A stretch of 45,029 nucleotides of DNA from Microcaldota archaeon (GTDB taxonomy: Archaea; Micrarchaeota; Micrarchaeia; Micrarchaeales; CABMGC01): assembly GCA_021804105.1 (NCBI GenBank), contig JAJZKP010000006.1:1-45029 (forward strand), given 5' to 3'. A program made the position numbers and the translations under genes. The notes under the pieces are model-generated. The model was not told the origin of the DNA. It was given only the letters and a program-made list of their open reading frames with translations, and did not search any database. Numbering within the stretch: the first letter of the stretch is position 1; each line of letters starts with the position of its first letter. Below, piece by piece: positions 1-7,915 of the stretch.

Positions 1-113
1 GGTATGTTTATCGTATCCTTTATCGTGTGTATATAGTACAACCACTCACCAATATAGACTGTAAAATAGGCGAAAAATATGCAATAGTTTATGGTAAGAA
101 AGGTATTTATATG

Positions 114-497
114 CTATCTAAGGGTACCTGATCGTGTCATGCTGAACGCCCTTATCTTGGCTTTCTTGAGAACCTTTTTGAGTGCGATGTCATTGGTACA
201 TACAGCATAACCGGCTTTCTTGGCGTAGTTGGTTATCCAGCCGTCCACAGGGGACATGTCCTTGACTATCTCAACGTTTGACAGAGGTATTAGCAACAGC
301 GCTGCCGATGCATATTTGCTGAACTTTTCGTGCCTGGCCTTTATCGCTTGGAGTTCCCTCAGTATGCCTTCCGATACAACCGGAAGGTAATAGGGGGACT
401 TTTCCCTTGCAGCTTGGAACGGGTCCTTGTTGTTTGTTAACGAGAAGATTATGGAGCTGGTATCCAGGATCAAGTAATGCATACAAATAATAAGCAT
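114..497 (-). CDS. PIN-domain protein (FCF1/VapC-like nuclease fold); start may be the internal Met of MHYLILDTSS
   Basis: ORF; 'YLILDTSSIIFSL' N-terminal Asp motif and C-terminal 'AVCTNDIALKKVLKKAKIRA' PIN-like motif. Confidence 0.75.
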   Translation of the reverse strand: MLIICMHYLILDTSSIIFSLTNNKDPFQAAREKSPYYLPVVSEGILRELQAIKARHEKFSKYASAALLLIPLSNVEIVKDMSPVDGWITNYAKKAGYAVCTNDIALKKVLKKAKIRAFSMTRSGTLR

Positions 498-529
498 TGC
501 GTATATAAAGGCTATTCAGGGAGGTATTA

Positions 530-1123
530 ATGGTACTTCAGAGTCTGATAGGTGCTCTAAATACTGATTCCTTCAGGATAATGAATTTGCTTGCAAATCC
601 AGTCCTGAATGTGATAATGTATTATTGGGCCAAGAGCTATCTTATAGTTCTGCCACTCATAGCCATTTTCCTGCTCTTGAGGAAAGACAAGAAAGTCTTC
701 ACATTCGCAATTGCAATAGTGGCAATGTATCTTGTATCAGACCTGATAAAGATTGCAGTCAAGGAACCCCGGCCATGCAGCGTTGCTGATTTGTCATGGA
801 TACATACGTACGGGGGGTGTGAGTCAGGATTTAGCTTCCCGTCTAGCCACGCGTCTACACTGACAGGGCTTGCAATATTCGTAAACGGTTACAAGTATCT
901 AAGGGTTGCATATTGGGTATGGCTTTTCTTTGTGCTCTTCGGAAGAGTCTATCTTGGAGACCATTATTTTACAGATGTAATTGCAGGGATGGCCTTGAGC
1001 GTGGTTCTCGCATGGCTAATAAATAGGTATAGAAAGCCGGTGAATGACTTCTGCGAGAAGGTTTTTGACAGGATAATTGGGCTCTTTTACCATAAGAAGT
1101 GGTTTGCAGGGGGAGTAGAATGA
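530..1123 (+). CDS. PAP2-family membrane phosphatase
   Basis: Motifs KEPRPC, SFPSSHAS and GRVYLGDHYFTDVIAG plus hydrophobic helices. Confidence 0.9.
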   Translation: MVLQSLIGALNTDSFRIMNLLANPVLNVIMYYWAKSYLIVLPLIAIFLLLRKDKKVFTFAIAIVAMYLVSDLIKIAVKEPRPCSVADLSWIHTYGGCESGFSFPSSHASTLTGLAIFVNGYKYLRVAYWVWLFFVLFGRVYLGDHYFTDVIAGMALSVVLAWLINRYRKPVNDFCEKVFDRIIGLFYHKKWFAGGVE

Positions 1124-1527
1124 CCGACCTGGATATATATGCCGAGGAGCTGATACACCATTACGAACATCCCAACAATAAAGGGGAGATTGCAAAGCCC
1201 AGTGCCAAGATGCATGAAGAGAATATTTCATGTGGTGACAAGATAGACATATTCCTGCTTATAGAGGATGGGAAGGTAAAGGATGTGAAATTCCATGGCA
1301 GCGGATGCGTTATCTCCATGGGTACGGCAAGCATGCTGACAGATGAGATAAAGGGGAAGAACCTTGCAGAAGTGGAAAAGATGGATAAGGCAGGATTGCT
1401 CAAGGTCATAGGCATAGATCCAGGGCCTGTAAGAATGCACTGCGCTACGCTTTCCCTCAGGGCCATCAAGAAGGCCGTTCTTGAATACGAGAAGAAGCCT
1501 GTTGACACCGCTACAAAAGAGCTCTGA
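1120..1527 (+). CDS. IscU/SufU/NifU-like Fe-S scaffold protein
   Basis: 'ISCGDKIDIFL', 'FHGSGCVISMGTASMLTDEIKG', 'MHCATLSLRAIKKA' scaffold Cys motifs; ATG overlaps the upstream stop. Confidence 0.9.
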   Translation: MTDLDIYAEELIHHYEHPNNKGEIAKPSAKMHEENISCGDKIDIFLLIEDGKVKDVKFHGSGCVISMGTASMLTDEIKGKNLAEVEKMDKAGLLKVIGIDPGPVRMHCATLSLRAIKKAVLEYEKKPVDTATKEL

Positions 1528-1560
1528 TTTACACTATCCTAAGTCCAACGCACTTGCTGT

Positions 1561-1639
1561 GGGAACCTTTATTCGCGAGTGCATTAGGCGCAAAACCGCC
1601 TATTTCCTCCGGGCTCTGCCGCTTCGTATCCGGGTTCCT
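1561..1639. other. Structured intergenic element / possible ncRNA, strand unresolved
   Basis: Outer pairing GGAACC(1562-1567)/GGTTCC(1633-1638); inner perfect hairpin TAGGCG-CAAAAC-CGCCTA (1585-1602). Confidence 0.35.
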
Positions 1640-1732
1640 TAAAATATATATCATTCAGTATAATCTTTACGTCATCCAGACCGCTGGAAAAGCCATAATA
1701 TATATTATGCCAGATATGAAATAGATATGCAT

Positions 1733-1805
1733 AGCCCCATCGTCTAGTGGCCAAGGACAATGGGCTTTGGACCCATGAACACCAGTTCGAATCTGGTTGG
1801 GGCTA
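1733..1805 (+). tRNA. tRNA-Gln(TTG)
   Basis: Acceptor AGCCCCA/TGGGGCT, loop CTTTGGA with anticodon TTG, T-arm CCAGTTCGAATCTGG; A1-U72 as in archaeal tRNA-Gln. Confidence 0.93.
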
Positions 1806-1867
1806 TTTACGTTTTGGGTAATAGAATAGGCGTAATGCTTACTTAATCGATGCTGTGCTGCCAATGT

Positions 1868-2683
1868 CTATTTCACTGTGTATGATGGATTGCCACCATA
1901 ATTCATGCCAACGATGACACTTCCTTCAAGTACGTGCGGGTTTTCCAGGGCAGCATCCAGGGGCTTGGAGCCGGTATATCCATTGCCAGTACCTTGCATT
2001 ACATTAGACAGGAAAATAAAGTATTTTCCATCTTCACCTATCCTTTCTATGTGTGCTACTATTTCGTCAACCTGAAGTTTGACCTCGATACCCAGATTTA
2101 TAGTAAATGGTTGGACGACTCCCTTAGCAAATGCAGATCCGTACCATCCACGCCCATGATCCCTGAGCACAGATTGAAGGTCTCCCGTCGATTCTGCCTT
2201 GATCGCCTTTCCTACTAGCACCATAAAGTTTAGTAGCTGCGATAGGTCAAAGTCTACCAGTATTATGTCTTTTGGTCTAGGATTGAGGTTGTTTAGGAGC
2301 ACAAGATGCTGGTTGCCGCCTCCACATACGCCGACATATCTAGTTATGCCATTTGACGAAACAACCTCGTTTATATCGCTCAAGAATTCAGGGGTGAAAA
2401 CTTCGTTAGTAGTAGGGAATATTGGTGCATGCAGATCGCGTACTCGCGGATCATATCCATTGACGGGGCCCAATTGTCCGACTTCCAGCCGCCTAAGCGC
2501 GTCTGTCAAAGTGGCGTCAGGAACGACCGTTATGCCGCCCGTCTTGCTTCCAAGCTTACCTTCCTGATTTAATATGACATATTCCTTTACTTCGGCCCTG
2601 AATTGGTTTGCATAGTTCTCTAGCCGCTCCCTGTTGCGCCTCCTAACTTCCGGATTTCTATTACGCATCGCTCCGTGTGCCAT
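1868..2683 (-). CDS. Uncharacterised protein, possible class I SAM-binding (Rossmann-like) fold
   Basis: 'YVGVCGGGNQHLVLLNNLNPRPKDIILVDFD' resembles a methyltransferase motif I to acidic strand arrangement; family not recognised. Confidence 0.5.
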   Translation of the reverse strand: MAHGAMRNRNPEVRRRNRERLENYANQFRAEVKEYVILNQEGKLGSKTGGITVVPDATLTDALRRLEVGQLGPVNGYDPRVRDLHAPIFPTTNEVFTPEFLSDINEVVSSNGITRYVGVCGGGNQHLVLLNNLNPRPKDIILVDFDLSQLLNFMVLVGKAIKAESTGDLQSVLRDHGRGWYGSAFAKGVVQPFTINLGIEVKLQVDEIVAHIERIGEDGKYFIFLSNVMQGTGNGYTGSKPLDAALENPHVLEGSVIVGMNYGGNPSYTVK

Positions 2684-2916
2684 ATACTATCAACTATATG
2701 ATATTGCGTTTTTCTCATATAATAGCATTAGCATGCTGTTGAGGACTACATTTATCATATATATGCATTTTTAGGGCATAGACATCTGACCAAAGGCACT
2801 GCACAACTAACAACGTAGAACGATTGGCTTATAAATGGAGCTTGCGCAATTACATCTGCTGTATTATGCAGGAATAGATTTCGCATGTATTCATCAACTT
2901 CAATCAGCTTCATATT

Positions 2917-2969
2917 CAATGATGAGACGAGGTATTTCTGACTTGTGATGATTAAGAGAGTCTCTGAGA
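2917..2969 (+). ncRNA. C/D box sRNA (2'-O-methylation guide)
   Basis: C box ATGATGA (2919-2925), 12-nt guide, D' CTGA (2938-2941), 3-nt spacer, C' GTGATGA (2945-2951), 12-nt guide, D CTGA (2964-2967). Confidence 0.88.
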
Positions 2970-3141
2970 TATTTTCAGTATTAGGCTTGTAGCATCAGAG
3001 GATACATTTATAAATAGTGGGAGAGGATAGCATATCATGCAGATTGTGACTCAGTACATGGCTCTTTCTCTCAGTTGCAGCACTACTGCTACCGCGCCAT
3101 ACATGCCAGCGCGCGCTGCGGCATAGTGGCACTCGGCTTTT

Positions 3142-3930
3142 GTGATCATTATGCAAGAATCTATATCTAGAGAGCACCCTGATTTGCCGAGCCAAGGCAA
3201 AGTCCTTGTCAAGGTGGGCACAAGCAGCATAACAGATAACGATGGCCTGGATCTCAGAGTGCTGAGCAACCTTGCCGATAATATCGCATGGTTGTGGGAT
3301 CAGGGCAATAAGTTTGTGATAATAACTTCCGGAGCGAGGGTTCTTGGGGAGATGAGCGGGATAAAGGATTCCAGGACTGCCGCGGGGGTTGGGCAGCCGA
3401 TGCTCATGGAAGCGTACAGGAAAGCATTCGATACTTATGGCATACAAATAGAGCAGTTGCTGCTTGAGAGCACCCACTTTGACAGAGGGGTAATGGGACT
3501 CCTTAACAGGAACAAAGTAAAGAATATTATTCATGCGATAAGCACCGCATGGAGCGAGGGCGTTATCCCGGTGGTAAACGAGAATGACCCAGTAGCTACG
3601 GAGAGGACCACATTAGGCGATAATGACAAGCTTGCAAGGAGAATATCACGGGCAATGGATGTTGACATTACAATATTCCTTTCTACTGTTGACTCCAGGA
3701 ACGGCAGAGGAGGGGCAGGTTCAAAGGCGATCGAGATACGCAGGATACTTAGGGCAGGAGGAAGCGTGATGCTAGTTGATGGAAAGCGGCAGGACGTGGT
3801 CAAGAAGGTTCTTGAAGGAGATGTTATAGGCATAAGGAACGCACAGGAGTTGATTGAGCTGCAGAGGAACAGGAATGGAATCAGGAACAGGATAAGAAAT
3901 GCGCTTTCTAATAGGACTTGGCAAAATTAG
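3142..3930 (+). CDS. Glutamate 5-kinase-like amino acid kinase
   Basis: 'VLVKVGTSSITD', 'FVIITSGARVLG', 'GVIPVVNENDPVATERTTLGDNDKLARRI'; C-terminal sugar-site region diverged. Confidence 0.75.
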   Translation: MIIMQESISREHPDLPSQGKVLVKVGTSSITDNDGLDLRVLSNLADNIAWLWDQGNKFVIITSGARVLGEMSGIKDSRTAAGVGQPMLMEAYRKAFDTYGIQIEQLLLESTHFDRGVMGLLNRNKVKNIIHAISTAWSEGVIPVVNENDPVATERTTLGDNDKLARRISRAMDVDITIFLSTVDSRNGRGGAGSKAIEIRRILRAGGSVMLVDGKRQDVVKKVLEGDVIGIRNAQELIELQRNRNGIRNRIRNALSNRTWQN

Positions 3931-5386
3931 CCCTCTCGACAGCCTGCTTTCCGCAGTAAACGCATTTTCCATTGATCTTCTTCTGGTCTAATGGTATGTT
4001 GGTTATCTTCGCTCCGGTTTCCTCTTTTATCTTGTCCTCGCATGTAACATTTCCGCACCATGGAGCGCTAACTATCCCTTTCTTTTCTGACAATATATCC
4101 TTGAGATCCGAATAATCGTCTGCCATGTGTATCATTGCCTTCATCGCGTGCTCGGCCCTTGAATAAAGGTTTTCTTGGATATGTTCTACAAGATCCTTGA
4201 CAGACCTGTTCACAGATGCCGCGTCTGTTTCCTGTTTCTCCCCAGTATCACGACGCACCAGTATCACTTTATTATTCTCGAGTTCCCTGGGGCCCAGTTC
4301 TATTCTTATTGGAATCCCTTTTAATTCCCATTCATTGAACTTGAACCCTGGAGAATAGCCCTCCCTGTCGTCTACCCTTACTCTGTATTCTGCTTTAAGC
4401 TGCTCTGCAATGCTCCGTGCATACTCAAGGACTGCGGCGCTGCCATCCTTCTTCAGTATTGGTATAATGATAACTTGTATGTTAGCAAGCTTAGGGGGTA
4501 TAACCAAACCTTTGTCATCTCCGTGAGTCGCAACCATGACCCCCAATTCGCGCGTTGTTATCGCATAGGTATTCTGCCATGCAAATTGCTGCTTCTCTTC
4601 CTTGTCAAGGAACTTTATCTCGAATGCCTTTGAGAAGTTTTGCCCATCCAGATGGAAGTCAGGGCCTTGTATGGCCCATCCGTCAGGGAGTATATGCTCT
4701 ATACTGTAACTAGCCAGTGCGCCTGGAAATGTTTCTTTCCTGCTCTTTATGCCTATTATACCAGGAATTGCTAGATATTCCTTAAGTATCTTATTGTATA
4801 TCCCAAGTATGACATCTCTCTCTGCCTTTGAGTCTGCCTCTGTTGCGTAAACTGTATGACCCTCATTCCAGAGGAATTCCCTTGATCGTATAAATGGCGT
4901 GGGGTGCTTGAACTCCCATCTCACGACATTGTTCCATTGGTTGAATCGCAATGGCAGATCTCTCCATGACCTTATACGTTTAGAGAAATTCCGGTACATT
5001 ATTGTCTCAGATGTGGGCCTTATAGCGAGCTTTTCATCAAGCTTTGAGTTTCCTGCCTCAGTAACCCATGCAACTTCTGGAACGAATCCCTCAAAGTGCT
5101 CCTTCTCCTTAAGGAGCAATCTCTCAGGTATGAATAGCGGAAAGTAAACATCTTCGATTCCGTCCTTCTTGAACTCTGCATCAACAGCATATGTGATCTT
5201 CTGCCATGCATAGTAAGCCGCAGGAAGGAAGACTATGCACCCAGACACATCGGAATAATCAATGAAGTCTGATTTAAGCAGTGCTTGAGTATACCATTCA
5301 GAAAAGTTATCCGCCTTCTTCACGGTAAGCCCATTAGGGTTTGATCTCTCTGCCTTTTCCATACAATCATTCCAGTATCGTGCCAA
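3908..5386 (-). CDS. proS: Prolyl-tRNA synthetase, archaeal/eukaryotic type
   Basis: 'FSEWYTQALLKSDFIDYSDVSGCIVFLPAAYYAW', 'RPTSETIMYRNFSKRIRSWRDLPLRFNQW', 'ATHGDDKGLVIPPKLA', C-terminal CxxC. Confidence 0.96.
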   Translation of the reverse strand: MARYWNDCMEKAERSNPNGLTVKKADNFSEWYTQALLKSDFIDYSDVSGCIVFLPAAYYAWQKITYAVDAEFKKDGIEDVYFPLFIPERLLLKEKEHFEGFVPEVAWVTEAGNSKLDEKLAIRPTSETIMYRNFSKRIRSWRDLPLRFNQWNNVVRWEFKHPTPFIRSREFLWNEGHTVYATEADSKAERDVILGIYNKILKEYLAIPGIIGIKSRKETFPGALASYSIEHILPDGWAIQGPDFHLDGQNFSKAFEIKFLDKEEKQQFAWQNTYAITTRELGVMVATHGDDKGLVIPPKLANIQVIIIPILKKDGSAAVLEYARSIAEQLKAEYRVRVDDREGYSPGFKFNEWELKGIPIRIELGPRELENNKVILVRRDTGEKQETDAASVNRSVKDLVEHIQENLYSRAEHAMKAMIHMADDYSDLKDILSEKKGIVSAPWCGNVTCEDKIKEETGAKITNIPLDQKKINGKCVYCGKQAVERANFAKSY

Positions 5387-5966
5387 GTTCTATATCCAAT
5401 TGCCTTCTGCTCTTATAAAGTATTGAGTACATGCCCACTTCCTTAGCTCCCAAGACATTTTCTATTTGATTGTCTATGAACACGGTCTCCGTTGGCTTAA
5501 GTCTCATCCTGTCAAGTACAACCCGATAGATCCTGTGGTCAGGCTTGCGCAGATGGAGGTCGCAAGATGCAAACCTGTAGTCAAAGAGCTCCTTGCCCAG
5601 CATCTTCTTGAAAAGTGCATACTTTGATGCGTCTATGTTGGTTATATACGCAGTGACGTATTCCTTGTGCAACTGGGCTATCAGGTCGGTCACATCCTGA
5701 TCTATTGTAACGAATTTTGAGTAATAATGGTACCACTGAACGTCTTTGGGGCGGATGCCCAGTTTCCTGGAAATCGCGTTCTCGAAGTCTTTTACGCGCA
5801 TATTGCCTTTCTCGAACATGGGTATGTTGGCTTCTATAGTGCCACTAACGAGCTTCGGCGTCTTGCCAGAGAGATTAGCCAAGTAAATTGTATACTCATT
5901 ATCAGGGAACTTGGTTATTACTCCGCCTATGTCGAATATGACTGCCTTAATCGCCCCACACATCAA
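5367..5966 (-). CDS. HAD-superfamily hydrolase
   Basis: 'AVIFDIGGVI', 'AYITNID', 'KPDHRIYRVVLDRM', 'VFIDNQIENVLGAKEVGM'. Confidence 0.9.
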   Translation of the reverse strand: MMCGAIKAVIFDIGGVITKFPDNEYTIYLANLSGKTPKLVSGTIEANIPMFEKGNMRVKDFENAISRKLGIRPKDVQWYHYYSKFVTIDQDVTDLIAQLHKEYVTAYITNIDASKYALFKKMLGKELFDYRFASCDLHLRKPDHRIYRVVLDRMRLKPTETVFIDNQIENVLGAKEVGMYSILYKSRRQLDIELGTILE

Positions 5967-6014
5967 ATCACAAGTACTTGACAGTAAACAATTATATTAG
6001 ATGCAGGAAGGCCG

Positions 6015-6743
6015 CTACCTTCTTCGCCTTGTGGCTCTTCCCTTACGTGTCATGGTCTTTCTTGCTGCAGGCGATCTGGATCTTCTCGTCGTAGATGATC
6101 TAGCACTTCTTTTAGCAGACCTTTTTCTAGAAGATCCTCTCATTACGATCTTTGCGCCTGATCTCCTGCCTGCTGCTGGCCTTGAAGTTGATGCTATTCT
6201 GGTCTTCTTCCTTACATAGGCATACCCAACCGAGATTGCTATGATTATTACTGCGCCGATGGCGTAAGGCAGCGGCGAGGATCGCGGGGCTTGCGCTGTT
6301 ATTGTTATTATCTTTGCAACTCCTTCCTGTATGTTTGCACCACTACCAGAAAGCGAAGGCGAATTCGAGACTACAACTGCTTGAATTATTCCAGTCCACT
6401 GAGTTCCGGGAGTGTTGTTCTTTGATGATGGCACATACACAGTAACATTCACTGTGAATTCAGAGCCAGGGGTTATTGTGCCGTTCATGGGATTTGCAGT
6501 TACTGTTGGAACCACGGTATTGGGCGTTGCAGACTGGAATTGTGGAGGAGGTATTATCTGAAACTTAATAGGGGTTGATCCGCCATTGACCAGCGTGAAT
6601 GAGACAGAGTTGCTGCTGCCTATGCTGACATTTGTATGCAGTTGACCGGCTATCTCTCCAAACTGGGCATAAGCAAGTGATGACATGGCAGAAAGAGTGA
6701 GTATCAGAACCACTAGCTGCAGTTTTATACCCAGGTATGACAT
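6015..6743 (-). CDS. Secreted/membrane protein: signal peptide, Ig-like ectodomain, C-terminal TM helix, highly basic tail
   Basis: Likely start MSYLGIKLQLVVLILTLSAMSSLAYAQ; TM 'LPYAIGAVIIIAISVGYAYV'; about 70-aa Arg/Lys/Ser-rich tail. Confidence 0.75.
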   Translation of the reverse strand: MSYLGIKLQLVVLILTLSAMSSLAYAQFGEIAGQLHTNVSIGSSNSVSFTLVNGGSTPIKFQIIPPPQFQSATPNTVVPTVTANPMNGTITPGSEFTVNVTVYVPSSKNNTPGTQWTGIIQAVVVSNSPSLSGSGANIQEGVAKIITITAQAPRSSPLPYAIGAVIIIAISVGYAYVRKKTRIASTSRPAAGRRSGAKIVMRGSSRKRSAKRSARSSTTRRSRSPAARKTMTRKGRATRRRR

Positions 6744-6753
6744 CCAATCCCTA

Positions 6754-7773
6754 TCAGCAAGAATTCTCAATAAGTATGTTCTGCGTGTATGTGCCTCCGG
6801 CAGTTCCTGCAGGAACCCCAAGCCCGAAGAATACATTTGCTGAAGTTGAAGTGGTTATTACATTTGGGGCAGCTATGGCTATGTTGCTGTTGGTTAGTGC
6901 GTTTGAGAGCGGCGTGCCCGAGTATGAAGACTGGGGTGAGGCACTATAGAGGGTATTGCTTACAGGTATAACATTTGAACCTGGGCCAAGCCAGTCGCCA
7001 AGGGTAGCACCAGATCCTCCAGTTCCCTCAATTAATATGTTTGCAGCAACATTACCACCATTGTCAGTATCAGTAACAATTTGATTGGTATTATACGTGG
7101 CGGTCGGTGTTAGGGTTCCGAAGCTAATGGAGCTAGGGGAGAGGCTTATATAGCATACGCCTTGCACCACTACATTAGCCACTACATTAGCAGTCTGGAT
7201 GTTGCCGGAGCACGAGTTCTCCAGTTGTATTGTCTGTGTGTATAGTCCTGCAGCAGTACCTGAAGGTATTGAAACGCCAAGATATATGTTTGCAGATGTG
7301 CTTGGGTTAACAGTATTTGGAGCTGTTAGTGAAATGGATGTAGAAGCAAGCGTGTTTGATAGCGCCGTGCCCAAGTAGGATGGTTGCGAGGCTGCATTCC
7401 AGTCAGTCTGTCCTACTGGTATTGTATTGGATCCAGGCCCGGTCCAATATCCCAGCGTCGCTCCACTTCCGCCTGTTCCTGCAATATAGAGCGTTGACGC
7501 GGCATTGCCACCGTTGTCTGTATCAGTAACCAAGGTGTTTGTATTGTCAGAGCTGCCTGGAGGCAGGGATGGAAATGTGAATGCAGACGGAGTGCCGCTT
7601 GTAAAGCATGTGTTCGAGACAACCACATTGGCAACCACATTGCCGGTATAAGTGGCAGCATTAACTGAAAGTGAGACAACCATGGCAAAGGCCAATGCAG
7701 ACATTGAGATTAGCGCATACAGTAATGTAAGTTTGGTTTTTAGTTGGTTCTTCCCATTTCGCACTATAAGCAC
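6754..7773 (-). CDS. Secreted surface protein of two tandem ~130-aa Cys-bounded repeats ending in ENSC
   Basis: Signal peptide; two units each with 'TDTDNGGN...GTGGSGATLG.W.GPGSN.IPV...Y(TQ)..I.LENSC/IENSC'. Confidence 0.85.
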   Translation of the reverse strand: MLIVRNGKNQLKTKLTLLYALISMSALAFAMVVSLSVNAATYTGNVVANVVVSNTCFTSGTPSAFTFPSLPPGSSDNTNTLVTDTDNGGNAASTLYIAGTGGSGATLGYWTGPGSNTIPVGQTDWNAASQPSYLGTALSNTLASTSISLTAPNTVNPSTSANIYLGVSIPSGTAAGLYTQTIQLENSCSGNIQTANVVANVVVQGVCYISLSPSSISFGTLTPTATYNTNQIVTDTDNGGNVAANILIEGTGGSGATLGDWLGPGSNVIPVSNTLYSASPQSSYSGTPLSNALTNSNIAIAAPNVITTSTSANVFFGLGVPAGTAGGTYTQNILIENSC

Positions 7774-7915
7774 CTGATAGCCTTCTTTTTTATAGATAGG
7801 GAGAATTTATAAATTGCTATGTAAGTAAATGATGGCGCCTACAGGCATTGGAATCAGAATCCTGGCTGTCGCGAAAGATTTAAATGATAACAGAGCAAGT
7901 CTTTATGGCTATGAT

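Noticed and set aside
2199-2567. 122-aa plus ORF opposite the 271-aa protein
   Set aside because: Shadow ORF, no initiation signal or domain.
2995-3534. 179-aa minus ORF opposite the kinase
   Set aside because: Antisense to the glutamate 5-kinase-like gene; no domain features.
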